Shown here piece by piece: positions 21,930 through 32,800 of a stretch of 40,650 bases of DNA. The position numbers were made by a program, and so were the translations under genes. Numbering within the stretch: the stretch's first letter is position 1; each line of letters starts with the position of its first letter. The stretch lies in assembly GCA_027382625.1 (NCBI GenBank), contig JAJKFJ010022728.1, positions 1 through 40,650 of the forward strand, in the 5' to 3' direction. The notes beneath the pieces were generated by a model that saw only the letters and a program-made list of their open reading frames with translations, was not told where the DNA came from and ran no database searches. This stretch comes from Tetmemena sp. SeJ-2015 (Eukaryota > Ciliophora > Spirotrichea > Sporadotrichida > Oxytrichidae).

Positions 21930-23020
21930 TTTTAGACTTGCTTTAAATACTGCATCTTTCTTATTGATTGAACTTCTAGCGCTTTAATTAGTTAGGAATA
22001 CCGGATGAGTAGGGCTGCTAGAATTTAAGTTTTGGACAGAGATCCCTTGTGCATTTACCTTAGTGGCATTTCTCACTAGATTAATCTCTTAAATTAAATA
22101 ATCTGATTCATATTGCTTTCATTAGCAAGGGCTTATTTCAGCTCGTCATCATTAAACTCAAAGTTCCTACTGGCTGCATTTTTAGAGGATGGTGGCTGCA
22201 AAGTGCTATTGCTTTGATTAGTAGTGGCTCTTCTGCTCATACTCTCTCTTCTGGATTCTCTTTGCTTCTCTAGTGCCCTGCTGATCCTTCTTTTGAAATT
22301 ATTGCCTCCGGGTTGTTGAAATTTCTGCTCCTCCTCCTCTGCTTCTTTGTCTGAGTCTCTTTCAAAGTCAGAATCAAAGCTTCTGTTGTTGCCAGTGTCA
22401 AAATTACTGCTGCTGTTTACTTCTTTTTAAGTTTAGTGAAGGCGCTGTGTGCTTATCTTTCCATACCGCTATTCCAAGTAAGGGGGTCTAAAGTCATCTG
22501 CCGGCCCATCTAGATTGCCGATATCTTTAGAGTGACTCTACTTTTAGTGACCACCAACCTTCCTTGAAAAAGTATTCTCAGGGCTCTCCCCGTTTGAAGA
22601 AATAGCGGCTGGTGTGAATAAAGGTTAATCGTATTCTTAACTAAACTTCTTAAATTTGTAATAGATTTTTAGAAGAGTGAATAATGAAATGAGTCTTAGA
22701 TTTTGTGGTATCTGTGATGGGCTAAGTGTTATCTTTATTTGTTGATTATGGTTAGTAGGATGAATCATATTGATCCTGCTGATTATGAGCTTTCATTTTG
22801 TAAATGTATATATCTTTTTTCTTCGTCGAATTCACTATTGAAATTAATCTGCTATGATCTGTCTCTTTATTTAATAATTGGATCTATAGATTTCATATTT
22901 GTCTTGATGAATATATTTGACTAAACTTCTGAGTACCCTTGATGGTCTTTAGCTTTTGAAAGGCCATTTGAAATTTGTTGGATTATGGTTCGTTCTATTC
23001 TGGGCTGCTGGTGCAATCAT
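21930..23020 (-). CDS. Hydrophilic low-complexity protein, unknown function
   Basis: After removal of three well-supported IESs this region gives a polar, probably disordered protein. Recognisable stretches include NKDNTQPITDTTKSKTHF, FRPPYLEQRYGKIS, an acidic run (DKEAEEEEQKFQQ), a basic ISRALEKQRESRRESMSRR and a Ser/Asn-rich tail. No domain is recognised. The 5' end is ambiguous: ATG at 23020 (MIAPAAQNRTNHNP), 22967 or 22896 are all possible, depending on how a CAGA-flanked insert near 22848-22931 is removed. The 3' end is also unclear, because the frame stays open towards the IP3-receptor start. It could even be an N-terminal extension of that channel, though I prefer a separate gene. Confidence 0.6.
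22082..22104 (-). other. IES with TAATCT pointer, 17 bp
   Basis: TAATCT occurs at 22082-22087 and 22099-22104. Removing 17 bp turns a frame that ends in TGA into ANESNMNQINLVRNATKV, continuing open for more than 50 codons. Confidence 0.8.
22634..22653 (-). other. IES with TTCTTAA pointer, 13 bp
   Basis: TTCTTAA occurs at 22634-22640 and 22647-22653, leaving only six bases between the two copies. Removing 13 bp joins KNLLQIQE to YDQPLFTPAAISS in frame. A 7-bp repeat this close to a needed frame correction is unlikely by chance. Confidence 0.82.
22743..22787 (-). other. IES with TGATTATG pointer, 37 bp
   Basis: TGATTATG occurs at 22743-22750 and 22780-22787. Removing 37 bp joins LQNESSQS to TNKDNTQPITD in frame. 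This 8-bp repeat is the longest pointer I found. A shorter repeat (TCAT) also restores the frame but is less specific. Confidence 0.82.
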
Positions 23021-23213
23021 CCTATCTTCTAATTTCCAGTAAATAAACAATATAAGCACTAATAAAAATTTAACAGTAGAGGGTTGTCATCTTCATTCGG
23101 AGCAGTTGGCTTAGATTTTGTGTACAAAAATAATAATCATCATTTATCTTACATCGAAGTCTGAGATGAGATTAGGTTTAGAGAAATGAAAATTAAACAA
23201 AGGAAGTAGTATT

Positions 23214-23471
23214 TCAAATTTCGATTTCAAACTGTGTCTTGTCACTCTTGGGATTGTAAAGGTAGATGTACGATTTCCTCCTCCTGAACCCAAATATCGC
23301 AAACCCTAGTGTGTACCCAAATAATATTGCCAGGTAAATTCCAATGTCTAATTGAAAAGCAGCAAACACTAATATGATCCAAATTGCAATGAATAAGAAG
23401 TAAATGGGGTAATTTGTTTATTTCAAATTTGATAAATTAAAGAATGAAGAAGTTATTAGAATTATCAACAT
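23214..23471 (-). CDS. Small two-TM protein, 85 aa
   Basis: An open frame runs from ATG (23469-23471) to TGA (23214-23216). It has a hydrophobic start, then YPIYFLFIAIWIILVFAAF and IGIYLAILFGYTLGFAIFGF as two strong membrane helices, a basic RRRKS and a polar tail. The Gly-rich second helix recalls TM3 of Ctr copper transporters, but no Met-rich motif is present, so I do not assign a function. Its first codons overlap the start of the divergent gene on +, so either start could lie further inside. Confidence 0.5.
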
Positions 23472-24932
23472 TAATTTTTAACTTGGTTGATGTCGATCTA
23501 CTCTGGTTTGCCACCAGACAGCAAGAGTCGTTCTACAATAAGCTCTTGGATAAGCTCATTGAAATTATGTCAAACAAGATACTTACTACCTTCACAAATG
23601 GTATGCCTAGACTATTATAAAATAGGAAATTGCAATCTTTATTTGGTGAATAATTGATTGGATAGGTTTCATTGATGAGAGAATCTTCGCTAAGAAAGTG
23701 TCTAAAATTCATAAGACATTGCTTTATCTGGAAAAGTCAAAACATTTGGAGCCTTTCTTCAGCAACTCATTTACTCAATTGAAGGATTATCTGCTCTCTT
23801 AATATGTAAAATACTTCAATTTGTTATCCGTATTAGCTCTAACATTAAATAATAGGGTGAGAGCAGTAATCATTCATCCATATCTAAGACTTCTCAGTTA
23901 CCCAGTGAAAGTCATAGTTTCTTGAGCCAAGAAACAAAGTTAGATTTGCTTCCAATTTTCATCAAGAAAAAGGCAAATCTAGACTGGGTAGCGATAGGGA
24001 CCAAGCTGAGCAAGATGAATACTAGTGGAGATAGAATATTTAAGATACAAAGCCATCACCCAAGGTTAACATTGGAACTGATATCAGAGTAAAAGACCAC
24101 TATTAGTAGAAATACTAGATGTAAAGTATCGCAAGAGGCATCAAAGATAAAGTTATAGCATTTAGGTTATCATAATTAAGAAACAGTATAAGAACACGAT
24201 GAGGAGGAAGATTCACCACTGAAGCACGCTCAAATGGATCAAGACAGTAGCACCTTTGAAAATAGAGGTGGATCTCAGTTAGCTAATCAACACACGATAT
24301 CTTTCGCCAATAAGATAAATACAGATCTTGATTTAAACGGAGAGGCCTTAAGCAACACATATCAACTTCAAGCAGTAGTTAGGAAAAACGGAAGCACAAG
24401 AAGATCGAGAGATAGATTTACTGCCAACCAACCAAAGAGAGGCAATGTAAATCTATTCGGGTCTGGAAATGGGACTATATATGGAACTAATACTGAAGAT
24501 TTTGCTACTGAAAGTGTGAGTTAAATGGCTCAGTCAACTCAAAGGCCGCTGCCAGATATGAACAAGACAACTAACTACTTCTACTATAACGATATTAAAC
24601 CCCATAACTCTAATTTCAGAAAAAGTGTTGGCTATTAATTTTATGTTGCTTTTTCTAATTAATTTGGTAGTTAGAATGCTGCAAAGAGAAAGGCAGGTAG
24701 CATGAACATGATAAACAATCAAACAAGCTATCAAGGATAAAGGGCAGCTGCACATGCTTATAACAGTAAAAATTCATCTGTTCTAACATCTCAAACTATG
24801 AATCCAATATTTAGCATAAAGTTTTATCTTTTTTTAAAAAAAAAAATAGAACTTAAAAATAATAGATTTAGTAGTGGCTGGAATGCTATCTTTTGCAAAC
24901 TGTGTTAAAGTTATAAGCAAAACATCAATTGA
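23444..24932 (+). CDS. Unknown protein with helical N-terminus and Ser/Asn/Gln-rich tail
   Basis: The first exon encodes DLLWFATRQQESFYNKLLDKL, a helical stretch, and the next EPFFSNSFTQLKDYLLSQY. Two introns (23601-23665 and 23806-23855) join the frame cleanly. From about 23856 a long frame of ~350 codons continues, polar and repetitive in Ser, Asn and Gln (NLFGSGNGTIYGTN; KTTNYFYYNDIKPHNSNF). It ends at TGA 24930-24932. The last ~35 codons are AT-rich and may belong to an insert. The ATG at 23444 is a guess, since a later Met near 23569 is also possible. No domain is recognised. Confidence 0.6.
23601..23665 (+). other. 65-nt GT-AG intron
   Basis: It starts GTATG and ends GATAG, phase 1. 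Splicing joins KILTTFTN-G to FIDERIFAKKVSKIH. The unspliced frame runs into stops. Confidence 0.65.
23806..23855 (+). other. 50-nt GT-AG intron
   Basis: It starts GTAAAA and ends AATAG, phase 0, and joins KDYLLSQY to GESSNHSSISK. Confidence 0.7.
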
Positions 24933-25183
24933 TTCTTAACATGAAATATTTTCGCTAAATTAACTATACTAAAATAATGCTTTAAAACATATTTTTCAAG
25001 TTTCAGCTATTCCTATGGCTTAATTCAGATTTACTTACTTAAGGAATTTCTGAACTTAAAGCAAAAGTCTTTTAATGGACAAACTCATTTTTAATGCTTA
25101 TATATTTTATAATGAAAATGAAAATTAAAGATTTGTTTAATAAATATGATGTGTGAATCTACCATATTTACATAATTTAGTGA

Positions 25184-26982
25184 ATGAGAACCAGAGGGGA
25201 TAGTTTTTCAAAGTAAGAAACTAGAACTCGAGCAGCCAGGAGCCCCAAAGATATACGGATGAGAGAATTAACTTATTTATTTAACTAGCAAGATAACTTG
25301 AACATTAAAATAGCAGACGAGGAAATGAAGTGGACTCCCAGGAATGCAATTAAGCTTAATGATGAGACTCCAGTGAGTGAGAGAGTGTCAGACAAGGATA
25401 GGTAGTCCAGTGAAGTTGGCTCCTCTATTGAAAAGAAGTCTCCAAGAAGAGTTAAATAGATTAAGCCACCCTAGATGCCTTAAGAACTCTAAGATCTCAT
25501 GATAGAGAGAAGATCTAAGCATTAGGTCCTGCCCTCCTAAAGTTATAACCCAAGTCGAAAGCGTCCAGCCTATCTAACAAAACCTAAGATTGAAATAAAT
25601 ATATAATTATTGAAAGTGAGGATGACAAGAGTCAATCCTTCCAGCCAAGTGAAACTCAAAAGAGGCGAGAGCAAAAGTTCATTCAGTCTCTACACAATAT
25701 CAGCATCACATAGAGCAAGGGAATATAGCAGACAGTATTTTCTTCTGAAAATTTAGGCGATTCCAAGCCATACTCAAGTAACCCATAACAAAAAGATCAT
25801 ATGATCACTTTCAAGTCCAATTTATTTGACTCAGAAAATACAGAATCGTTGAACAATTAAAAACCCGAGAACTCTGAGTTTAGTGGATAGATCCATTTAG
25901 CTAAGTCAAGAGTGGGAAATAGTATAAGTGGAAATGGCAAGAGACCTCAAGCTAAGAATTAGGATGCCTAGGGTTAGAGAGGTATATCGCAGCCTACTAG
26001 AAGTGATTTTGCTAGGAAACTGCATGAGTTAACTCATTCAGCTGAAGGAGGCTTAAAAGGACAGAAGTAAACTAATCTAACCTTTAATATAATTCTTAAT
26101 TGATGGATGCTATGGTTGAGATAGTTAGTTGCTGTTTATTATAAATTTTTAAGTTTAATTTCTTAAAACTGAAGATGATGGTAAACTTTGATATAAGTTA
26201 AGAAATGTTTTTAAGAATTCTAGAGAGAGAAAAACGCCAAGTAAGACCAGACCAGCATAGAACAAGACCCCTTCAAAGACGAGGGCATCTCCTAGCAGGC
26301 TGATCTAATCCCAGAATCAAGCTTTGACGATGTCTTAACTTCAACCTTCCCAGCCTTTGCTGAGGTAATAATAATTAAACTGTTTAACAGTTTAGAAACA
26401 TCTATGAACTGAATACTTCAACAGTGCAGTACAGAACTTTAAGTGAGCAGGAGGAGAAGTAGATCTGTGTTGCTTTTGGGTTATTTGACTTAGATGGAAC
26501 AGGGCTCATAAAGAAGGATGAGTACCAGAAACTACTAGCAGGTTTGGGCTATTAAATCAATAAGGAGGATGCAGCAGATATCCACAAAGAAGCTATAAGT
26601 GGGAAGGGTTTTCTATCACTTGATTAAGTCAAAGATCTCTTCAGAGGAAAAGTTGTAAGTTCATCAACTCAAACCCAATTAAATATACAAACTTAGACTT
26701 TATAAACTTTTCTCTAATGAAATTTCTTATTTATAGAATCGACTTTCTGAATTGGATTAGTTTAAAGCAGAATTTAAGTTGATGGACGTTGACAACGCAG
26801 GCTTCATCACTCATAGCAACTTGAAGCGAATCTTAAATTATGAACTTCAGTTGGACTTGAGTGACGAACTATTGCAGGACATGATCCAAGAGTGTGATTT
26901 TGACTAGGATGGAGTCATCACTCTCGAAGACTACATAAAACTCATGAAGAAAGTCCACAAGTTTCAAAAAAATTTCTCTTGA
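25184..26982 (+). CDS. EF-hand (centrin/calmodulin-like) protein with disordered N-terminus
   Basis: ATG at 25184 starts MRTRGDSFSKQETRTR. About 330 residues of polar, basic, Ser-rich sequence follow, including a KTPSKTRPAQNKTPSKTR repeat. The C-terminal ~170 residues form a centrin-like unit. A first EF-hand has loop DLDGTGLIKKDE and then a helix pair. A degenerate loop (DVDNAGFITHSN) comes next, and then a last loop, DFDQDGVITLED, with all Ca-ligand positions filled. TGA is at 26980-26982. One IES (25589-25615) and three introns (26067-26223, 26365-26395, 26655-26736) must be removed. Centrin-like proteins bind Ca2+ in basal bodies and contractile fibres. The long N-terminal extension is unlike classic ~170-aa centrin and may be a targeting or scaffold region. 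Confidence 0.82.
25589..25615 (+). other. IES with ATTGAAA pointer, 20 bp
   Basis: ATTGAAA occurs at 25589-25595 and 25609-25615 around 13 AT-only bases. Removing 20 bp joins AYLTKPKIE to SEDDKSQSFQPS in frame. There is no GT-AG pair, so it is not an intron. This is one of the clearest cases in the window. Confidence 0.88.
26067..26223 (+). other. 157-nt GT-AG intron
   Basis: It starts GTAAAC and ends TTCTAG, phase 2, and joins GGLKGQ-K to ERKTPSKTRPAQ. The content is AT-rich. Confidence 0.65.
26365..26395 (+). other. 31-nt GT-AG intron
   Basis: It starts GTAATA and ends GTTTAG, phase 2, and joins SQPLL-R to NIYELNTSTVQYRTLSEQEE just before the first EF-hand. Confidence 0.65.
26655..26736 (+). 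other. 82-nt GT-AG intron
   Basis: It starts GTAAGT and ends TTATAG, phase 0, between the first and second EF-hand pairs, joining LFRGKV to NRLSELDQFKAE. Confidence 0.8.
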
Positions 26983-27132
26983 CTAAACTCCAAATTAGAG
27001 ATGTCATGATGATATACTTTTATCTTATGTTTTGACTCTTCTCAGCATAAATTAGTTTTGGAGTTCGGTAAAAGTGTGGATTAAATTAAAATTAATGATA
27101 TAGATGGGACTTATTTTATTTAAGAAAGTAAA

Positions 27133-28982
27133 ATGTAATCGCCCTACATCAGTAACGATCCGAGAGACTACGCCAAACTCTTCTAGTAAGCATTATATCT
27201 CTTCAACCATACATCTATAGTGAGCATGACAACTACAAGCGACACATTCAAAACATCATGACTATTAAGCCTCAGGTGGACAACAAAACTCCTGCAAGAT
27301 TCTCTCACATTAGAAAGAAAGACTTCAAGGAGCAACTGTTCAAGAGGAGAGAGGTACAGATTGAAAACAATCACCTTGTTGCTAAAATACTCTCAGTTCA
27401 AGGTAAGCTACCTTCTCAATTAGTTTCATGCGTGCTAATGAATCAATGATGCAGTCGAATCAGAACAAAGAAGAGAAGAGAGAGAAAAGCACAGGCCTCC
27501 ATCCCCTAACACGCCAATCAAAGTTAACTTCTCAATTCCCAGGGGCGGTGGGGAACTATTCCTCCTACTCTCCCACCAGCAGGAAGTCAGTCAACTCGCT
27601 CAACTTCGTGCAGCGAAAGCGAGAGTTAGAAAAGATAATGCAGGAGAACATTTTCATGATGAAGAAGATACACTACGCTTAGCCATCAGTTCAGTACCAA
27701 GAGCATCTCCAACACCAAAAGGAAACTAAGAAACTCAAGAAGCTGGTGCAATATAACTCAATGAGGCAAAGCATGATTACATCAGTCAGGAATTTCTTCG
27801 TAAGCTAGCTGCATTTAAATATTATTGTAGAGTGGAATTAATGAGTCAGCGAAGGGAGAGGATAAGTATTTGAAAAGGCTTCAAACAGCTCCAACTAACG
27901 AGTAGGAGTAAAACCTAGGGGCAAAGACTAACAGTTATTAGGACTTAGCATCCAATATGGAAATTGAATAGCAAAGGAGGAGTATTGCCACTCAGCAAAA
28001 AGAAACAGAGAAGACTCATCCAGTCCCTTGATTTAGCCAACAACCAATATATTCAAAACTAGCAAAGATTTCTACTTCAGCAGTAAGTGCTGAGAGAATA
28101 CCAAACCAACAACAATAGCATGCAAATTTCAAATCAAGAAAATCTTACTCAATAAGAGCAGGAGTTATAAAATCAACTTTAAGAAGCAGAAAATTAAAAC
28201 GAAAACAGTCAGGTTGTGATTCAAAGTTAACCACCAGATTAACGGAAAACCAGCAGCCACAATAATAGCCAGGTAACATCCTCGGAGCAGGCTAATTTCC
28301 CTAGCAAGTGTTCAATAGTTATAATGCTACAAATTAGAATATCAATCTACTTTTCAACAACTTTCATTCCTAAAACTCTCAAAGCCAGATAAGACCTGTA
28401 TCTTCCACTCTAAATCAAATAAAGTACTGGAAATAGATGCAGAAACTTACAAATAATAACAACAATAATCCACTAAGCACAAGCACCTTCTATCCTTAGA
28501 GCATCAATAACAGCTTCATGAAATCAGGAACTGCTTTCTCATCTTAGAAAAGCTAAAGACCTCATAAGTAGTTGTCCTAAGTATTTAGTGTTGGGGATAG
28601 AAACCTGGAAGGAGATAAGAATATTAATAAGCAAGGAGCCAGGAGGAAGAAGTCAAAAAGACAACAAGAGTAGTACCAGTCCTTACTGCTATAAAGGAAT
28701 CAATTAAACCCACTCTCTACATCTGCTTTCGCTCAAGATGATGCTAAGATAAATAACGACGCAGTCAATTAAATAATTCAAAACTAACAACAAGAAAGCC
28801 TAGATAAATCTAATCCCAAAATTTATTAAGGCAATCAAATGAAGGAGTTTAAAATTAATTAGATTACAAGCATAGCCTTCACTCAAAAGAATGTTAAAAC
28901 CAAATAAAAAGCTTAATAACCCCAAAAAGAGAATCAATAAATAAAAGTTTTTAGAATGGCACAATTTAGGGAAAATACTTGA
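27133..28982 (+). CDS. CFAP97/hemingway-like protein with Gln/Asn-rich tail
   Basis: ATG 27133 begins MQSPYISNDPRDYAKLF. After a 17-bp IES the frame gives NHDNYKRHIQNIMTIKPQVD, then FSHIRKKDFKEQLFKRREVQ and IENNHLVAKILSVQ. Next come LNFVQRKRELEKIMQEN and MMKKIHYA. This pattern of basic helices, with an ERxxxIExEN-like core, fits the CFAP97 (hemingway) domain of ciliary and flagellar proteins. An intron, GTAAG...TGTAG, follows VRNFF near 27800. The rest to TGA 28980-28982 is Gln/Asn/Ser-rich and low in complexity. Two or three frame changes (about 27405-27560, 28005 and 28240) are not explained by a clear pointer, so the internal joins are uncertain. The family call rests on motif memory only. 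Confidence 0.6.
27208..27227 (+). other. IES with CAT pointer, 17 bp
   Basis: CAT occurs at 27208-27210 and 27225-27227. Removing 17 bp joins QQALYLFNH to DNYKRHIQNIM in frame. The pointer is only 3 bp, so the support comes mainly from the restored protein. Confidence 0.6.
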
Positions 28983-29151
28983 GGCTAAGTAAATAGGAGA
29001 AGACAACTTATCAGCAGGAGAAAATAAGAAGAAAGCACAAAAAGGGAAAGATAACCTTTAATCAAATTAAGATCAGGCCTAGTCTTAAATAAAGAAAAAT
29101 TATTTTTGTGATTATTTAACTATTGGAGATAGATAGTTATAATTTTCTGGT

Positions 29152-29785
29152 ATGGTTTAAAGAAAAGTGTAACAGGTTGGAGGAGGAGAACTTGAGACTG
29201 AAGAACTAAGAAACTTAGAACTTCGGAAAGTTCGGAAACTTAACGATTATGAATATATTTAGCCTCCTACCTTGGAGAAACAGGATTCAGAGGATCAGCT
29301 GGATGAGGGAAACATGGATGAGTGGTTAGAAGTAAATGCTGATAACCATTAGAGTCGCGAGAATAAACTTGAGATGGTTTCGACAATAGGAGTTAATGAA
29401 ACCAAATACGACTTGAGATCTAGAACTCGAAAATGTCCAACTATTTAATGAAACTTCTAATGTATTTTTAACTTGGGTAGGACTACGACACGCAAAGAAG
29501 AGAGTGATCGACTTGGAGATGCTGCTAAAGAAGAGCAGAAATGAAACTCAGTCGCTCATTCAAATTCGTGTACGACCTCTAGGGCTAAATGGGTAACTGG
29601 AGGACACTATGCTTGAGGTGAATGACTCTTTGAACGAGGAGAGGAGACAAAAGATTGATCAGCAAGAAAAAATAATTCTACTAGAAGGAAAGGCCCAAAA
29701 GATGAAGCAAATAATTGGGGAGAAGGATGTGGAAATGAGAATTATGAAATCGTAGCTATGCAAAGTCAATTCACTATAAATTTGA
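29152..29785 (+). CDS. Coiled-coil protein, ~191 aa
   Basis: ATG 29152 opens MVQRKVQQVGGGELETEEL. The frame is charged and runs to RSRTR at 29430. After a 58-bp insert it goes on as HAKKRVIDLEMLLKKSRNE and ends in a clear heptad region (DQQEKIILLEGKAQKMKQ). TGA is at 29783-29785. Without the insert the length is exactly 192 codons. It has no recognised family. A role as a structural or adaptor protein is only inferred from the coiled coil. Confidence 0.65.
29428..29488 (+). other. IES with CGA pointer, 58 bp
   Basis: CGA occurs at 29428-29430 and 29486-29488. Uncut, the frame ends with TGA inside the insert. Joined, it reads LRSRTRHAKKRVIDLEM with both CGA codons in phase. A GT-AG solution here would create a stop, so an IES is preferred. 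The pointer is short. Confidence 0.6.
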
Positions 29786-29889
29786 TATTTATTTGATGTC
29801 ATGGCAACAGACGAGTTATGAAATCTGGATAGTCTTGATGTAAGACTTCTTTACTTATTTCTTATTATTCAATTTTTACTAAACCACCT

Positions 29890-32800
29890 TCAATTAGGTA
29901 AAAAAGCCAACCTTCTTATTGTTTGTATTTTCTTTAAGCTTCTAGATTTCCATCTGATTTTCAACAATAATGTTGTCTCTAATCTCCATCTCGTTCTGTA
30001 GTTCATCAACTTTCTTCTCCAACTTATCAATGTCGTACTACTCCTCGTCATATTAAAATCCAGAATCTTCTGCCTAGTCAACCATTTAAGAAACCTTCAT
30101 CACATTAGCCATAGTAGGCCCTCCTCCAAGGTAGTTCTCTTTGTAGTTGCTCTTCTCATTGTCATTCTGAAAGTCGCTCTTCTATTATAGAGAGCACTAA
30201 ATCAAAAAATAATTTATTTAATCTACTCAATTTTATAGCTATATTTTCCTATTGTTGTTATAGTAACCACAGAATTGAAAATAAAACTGCCAGCTTTTTT
30301 GAAGAGTGGAGACTTGTGCGGTTGTAATTCAGTATATAGAATTTCTAAAACATCAAGCTAGGAACTGCTTGATTCTTTCTTATTGTCACTTGAAATGCAT
30401 TTCATGAATTTATTCACTCTCCCCAGTATGATTATTCTAAATGTTTAACAAAAATATCTCTCTCTTTAAATATTTTCATTTAACCTGTGTTTTAAGATTA
30501 AACTAATTTTAATAGAGAAAATTTAGGGAGTCTTCTTTATTATATTATTTTCAAGAGTGTAATGAGAGTGTAAATAGCTTATAGTTTGAGGAGTTTCATC
30601 CTGTAGAACTAAAAAATATCTTGCCCTTTATTAACCATAGCATATTTTAAATCTTAGTTCTTAATTTAGTTTGCCTAAAAATAATTAAGCTTTTATTTTT
30701 CTTATTTAAATTGAGTTAAAATATATTCTTACCTATATACTGTGAGTCTGCTATTATTTGAGCTGCTGACTAATTTTCATCGAAACCTACTTATAACATA
30801 AATATTTGCTGGGTGCCTCTGTGTTTCTCTGATTTATTGTACCCTTTCGATAAATAGTGGACTGTCTGAGGGAGGATTTGGCGAGGACTTCAGAGGGCCC
30901 TAGTCCTTCTTCCTCCATCCTTTTAATTTCTTCTAGCTCAGCAAGTGCTTTTCTCTTCTTGATCTCCTTGACTTGAATTCTCCTGTCTACTTCAAGAATT
31001 ACCAACTCCACTCTTCTCATTCTTCTCAGGACACTTTGCAGCTTAGTCACAGCCTTTTTCAATTTAGAAAGCATAGCCTCCCCAGCTTTTCTAAACCTCC
31101 TTATCTTGGCATTTCGTCGAGCCTTTCTCTACAGCTTTATAGTCACAGTTTTGAGCTTATTGAAGTGTCTCCTGGCTTTTGAGCCTTTCCAAAACTTTTA
31201 GATAATCACTGACCACTTATTGATTGCTAACCCTAGCTATACATCCAAAATTGTGCGAACTTCCTCTTTCAGGAGGACTTTAGTTAGCCCAACTTAGCAA
31301 GGCAAGATTCCACTGGCTTTTGAGTGGCTTAAGAGCCTTTGATAATCTTCGCATTGCTCAATTTTCGAAAAGATCTACTAGGAAAAGCTTGCATTCATCT
31401 TTTCTAGATCTTGATTAGAATTTTTAATAGCTTGCTGTTCTTGCTTGCTGAGGATGAATCTGTATCTGTTCATAAATTCTTTGTGAGGGATGCGAATGGA
31501 ATAGCCTGCCTTTCTTATTCTAATAGCTTCGAGCATACCTGCACATCTGAGTTATCTAGCAGACATCAATGGAGTCGAATAGATTAGCACTCAGTTTGTT
31601 GTTAGGTTTAATGCATCTGATATAACGAGGATGAGAAGCATTTAGGATTTCAATTAGCTCTGCTAGTTAACTCCTAAACTAATTAGAGAGTGAGTTGCCC
31701 TTCAAACTTTAACCAACAGGGGCTTTTCCAAGGACTATGGGTCCACTTGATAGAAAGTCTAAATGAGCGGCTATTAAGATTGAGACAGAGTATAGTTAAC
31801 AAGATCACTGACAGTGTCTTTGTTCTTCTCTATGAAACTGCTGATGTCGTATTTCACATTTCCTGCGTAATGGCATATCACAAACTCCGAAGTACTAAAT
31901 CTGCTGGGCTTTTCATAGTACTTATTGTTTTATAAAGTGTTATTCAACTTTGTAAGTAACTTGGCATCAGTACCTTTCAGCATGATCTCTTCGTCTAACA
32001 GTCTAAAAATGCTAGGCTTGGCTGCATTCTCTATCAAGTCAATGCAGATCTGGTTATCTTAGAATACAATTTGGCTCCATTGAATTTTCTCTGACTCGTA
32101 TTCTTGCTGCTCCATATTGAACATATGATTGTTGAATTGCTGCTGTAGCTTTTCATTTGCGTAGTTAATGCAAAGTTGTTCGAAGGAGTTAAGTTGGAAT
32201 ATTTCGAACCCGAAGATGTCGAGCACTCCAATGAAGTTTTGATTTAGTTGATGTTGAACATTCATCTTTTGAGAGATAGACTGATTGATCTTTTAAACCA
32301 TCCAGTTAAAAAGCTTACCATAGATGCTCTTAGCTACAGCATCTCTGTAGTTGTATGCTTCTTCTTTCACCAAGTTACTCTCTATCACTTCTTTTCCAAT
32401 GTTTTGAGTTTTCATAGTCAAGCATTTAATCAGAGTTGAGGATTCAATCTGCAGCAAAGAGCTGATTTAGTCTATATAAGGCATGGAATCTTAAGACACT
32501 TGAGATAAGTCTCCAACTCCAGGCTTTGTGATTTGATCAAAGTTGATTTGACCAAGAAGTAGCACTGAAACTATAATGTCAAGAACGCTAACTACATTCT
32601 TCTGACTGAAACCTATGTTTCTCATGCACTATATAGTCAACTGCATATCTTCTTCATCGTTGACTCCATTAATTTGATAAACTCCAGATTAGTTGATGTA
32701 TCTGTAATCTTGCATTTCACCTAATTTATAGCGATCTTTTATCTCTTGAGTGGCCATTAGCTGATAGAAGATATGATAGCTGCGCTCATTTTATTGCTAG

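Noticed and set aside
22896..22950. CAAATAT 7-bp direct repeat, 18 bp apart, as an IES
   Set aside because: Removing it leaves a TGA in the joined frame, so it does not repair this gene. A CAGA pair nearby works better but is ambiguous.
24534..24755. 73-aa minus-strand ORF with Cys residues
   Set aside because: It lies opposite a long polar + strand frame that continues across two introns. It is a complement artefact.
31690..32439. Several + strand ORFs across the myosin region
   Set aside because: All are complements of the myosin motor coding strand.
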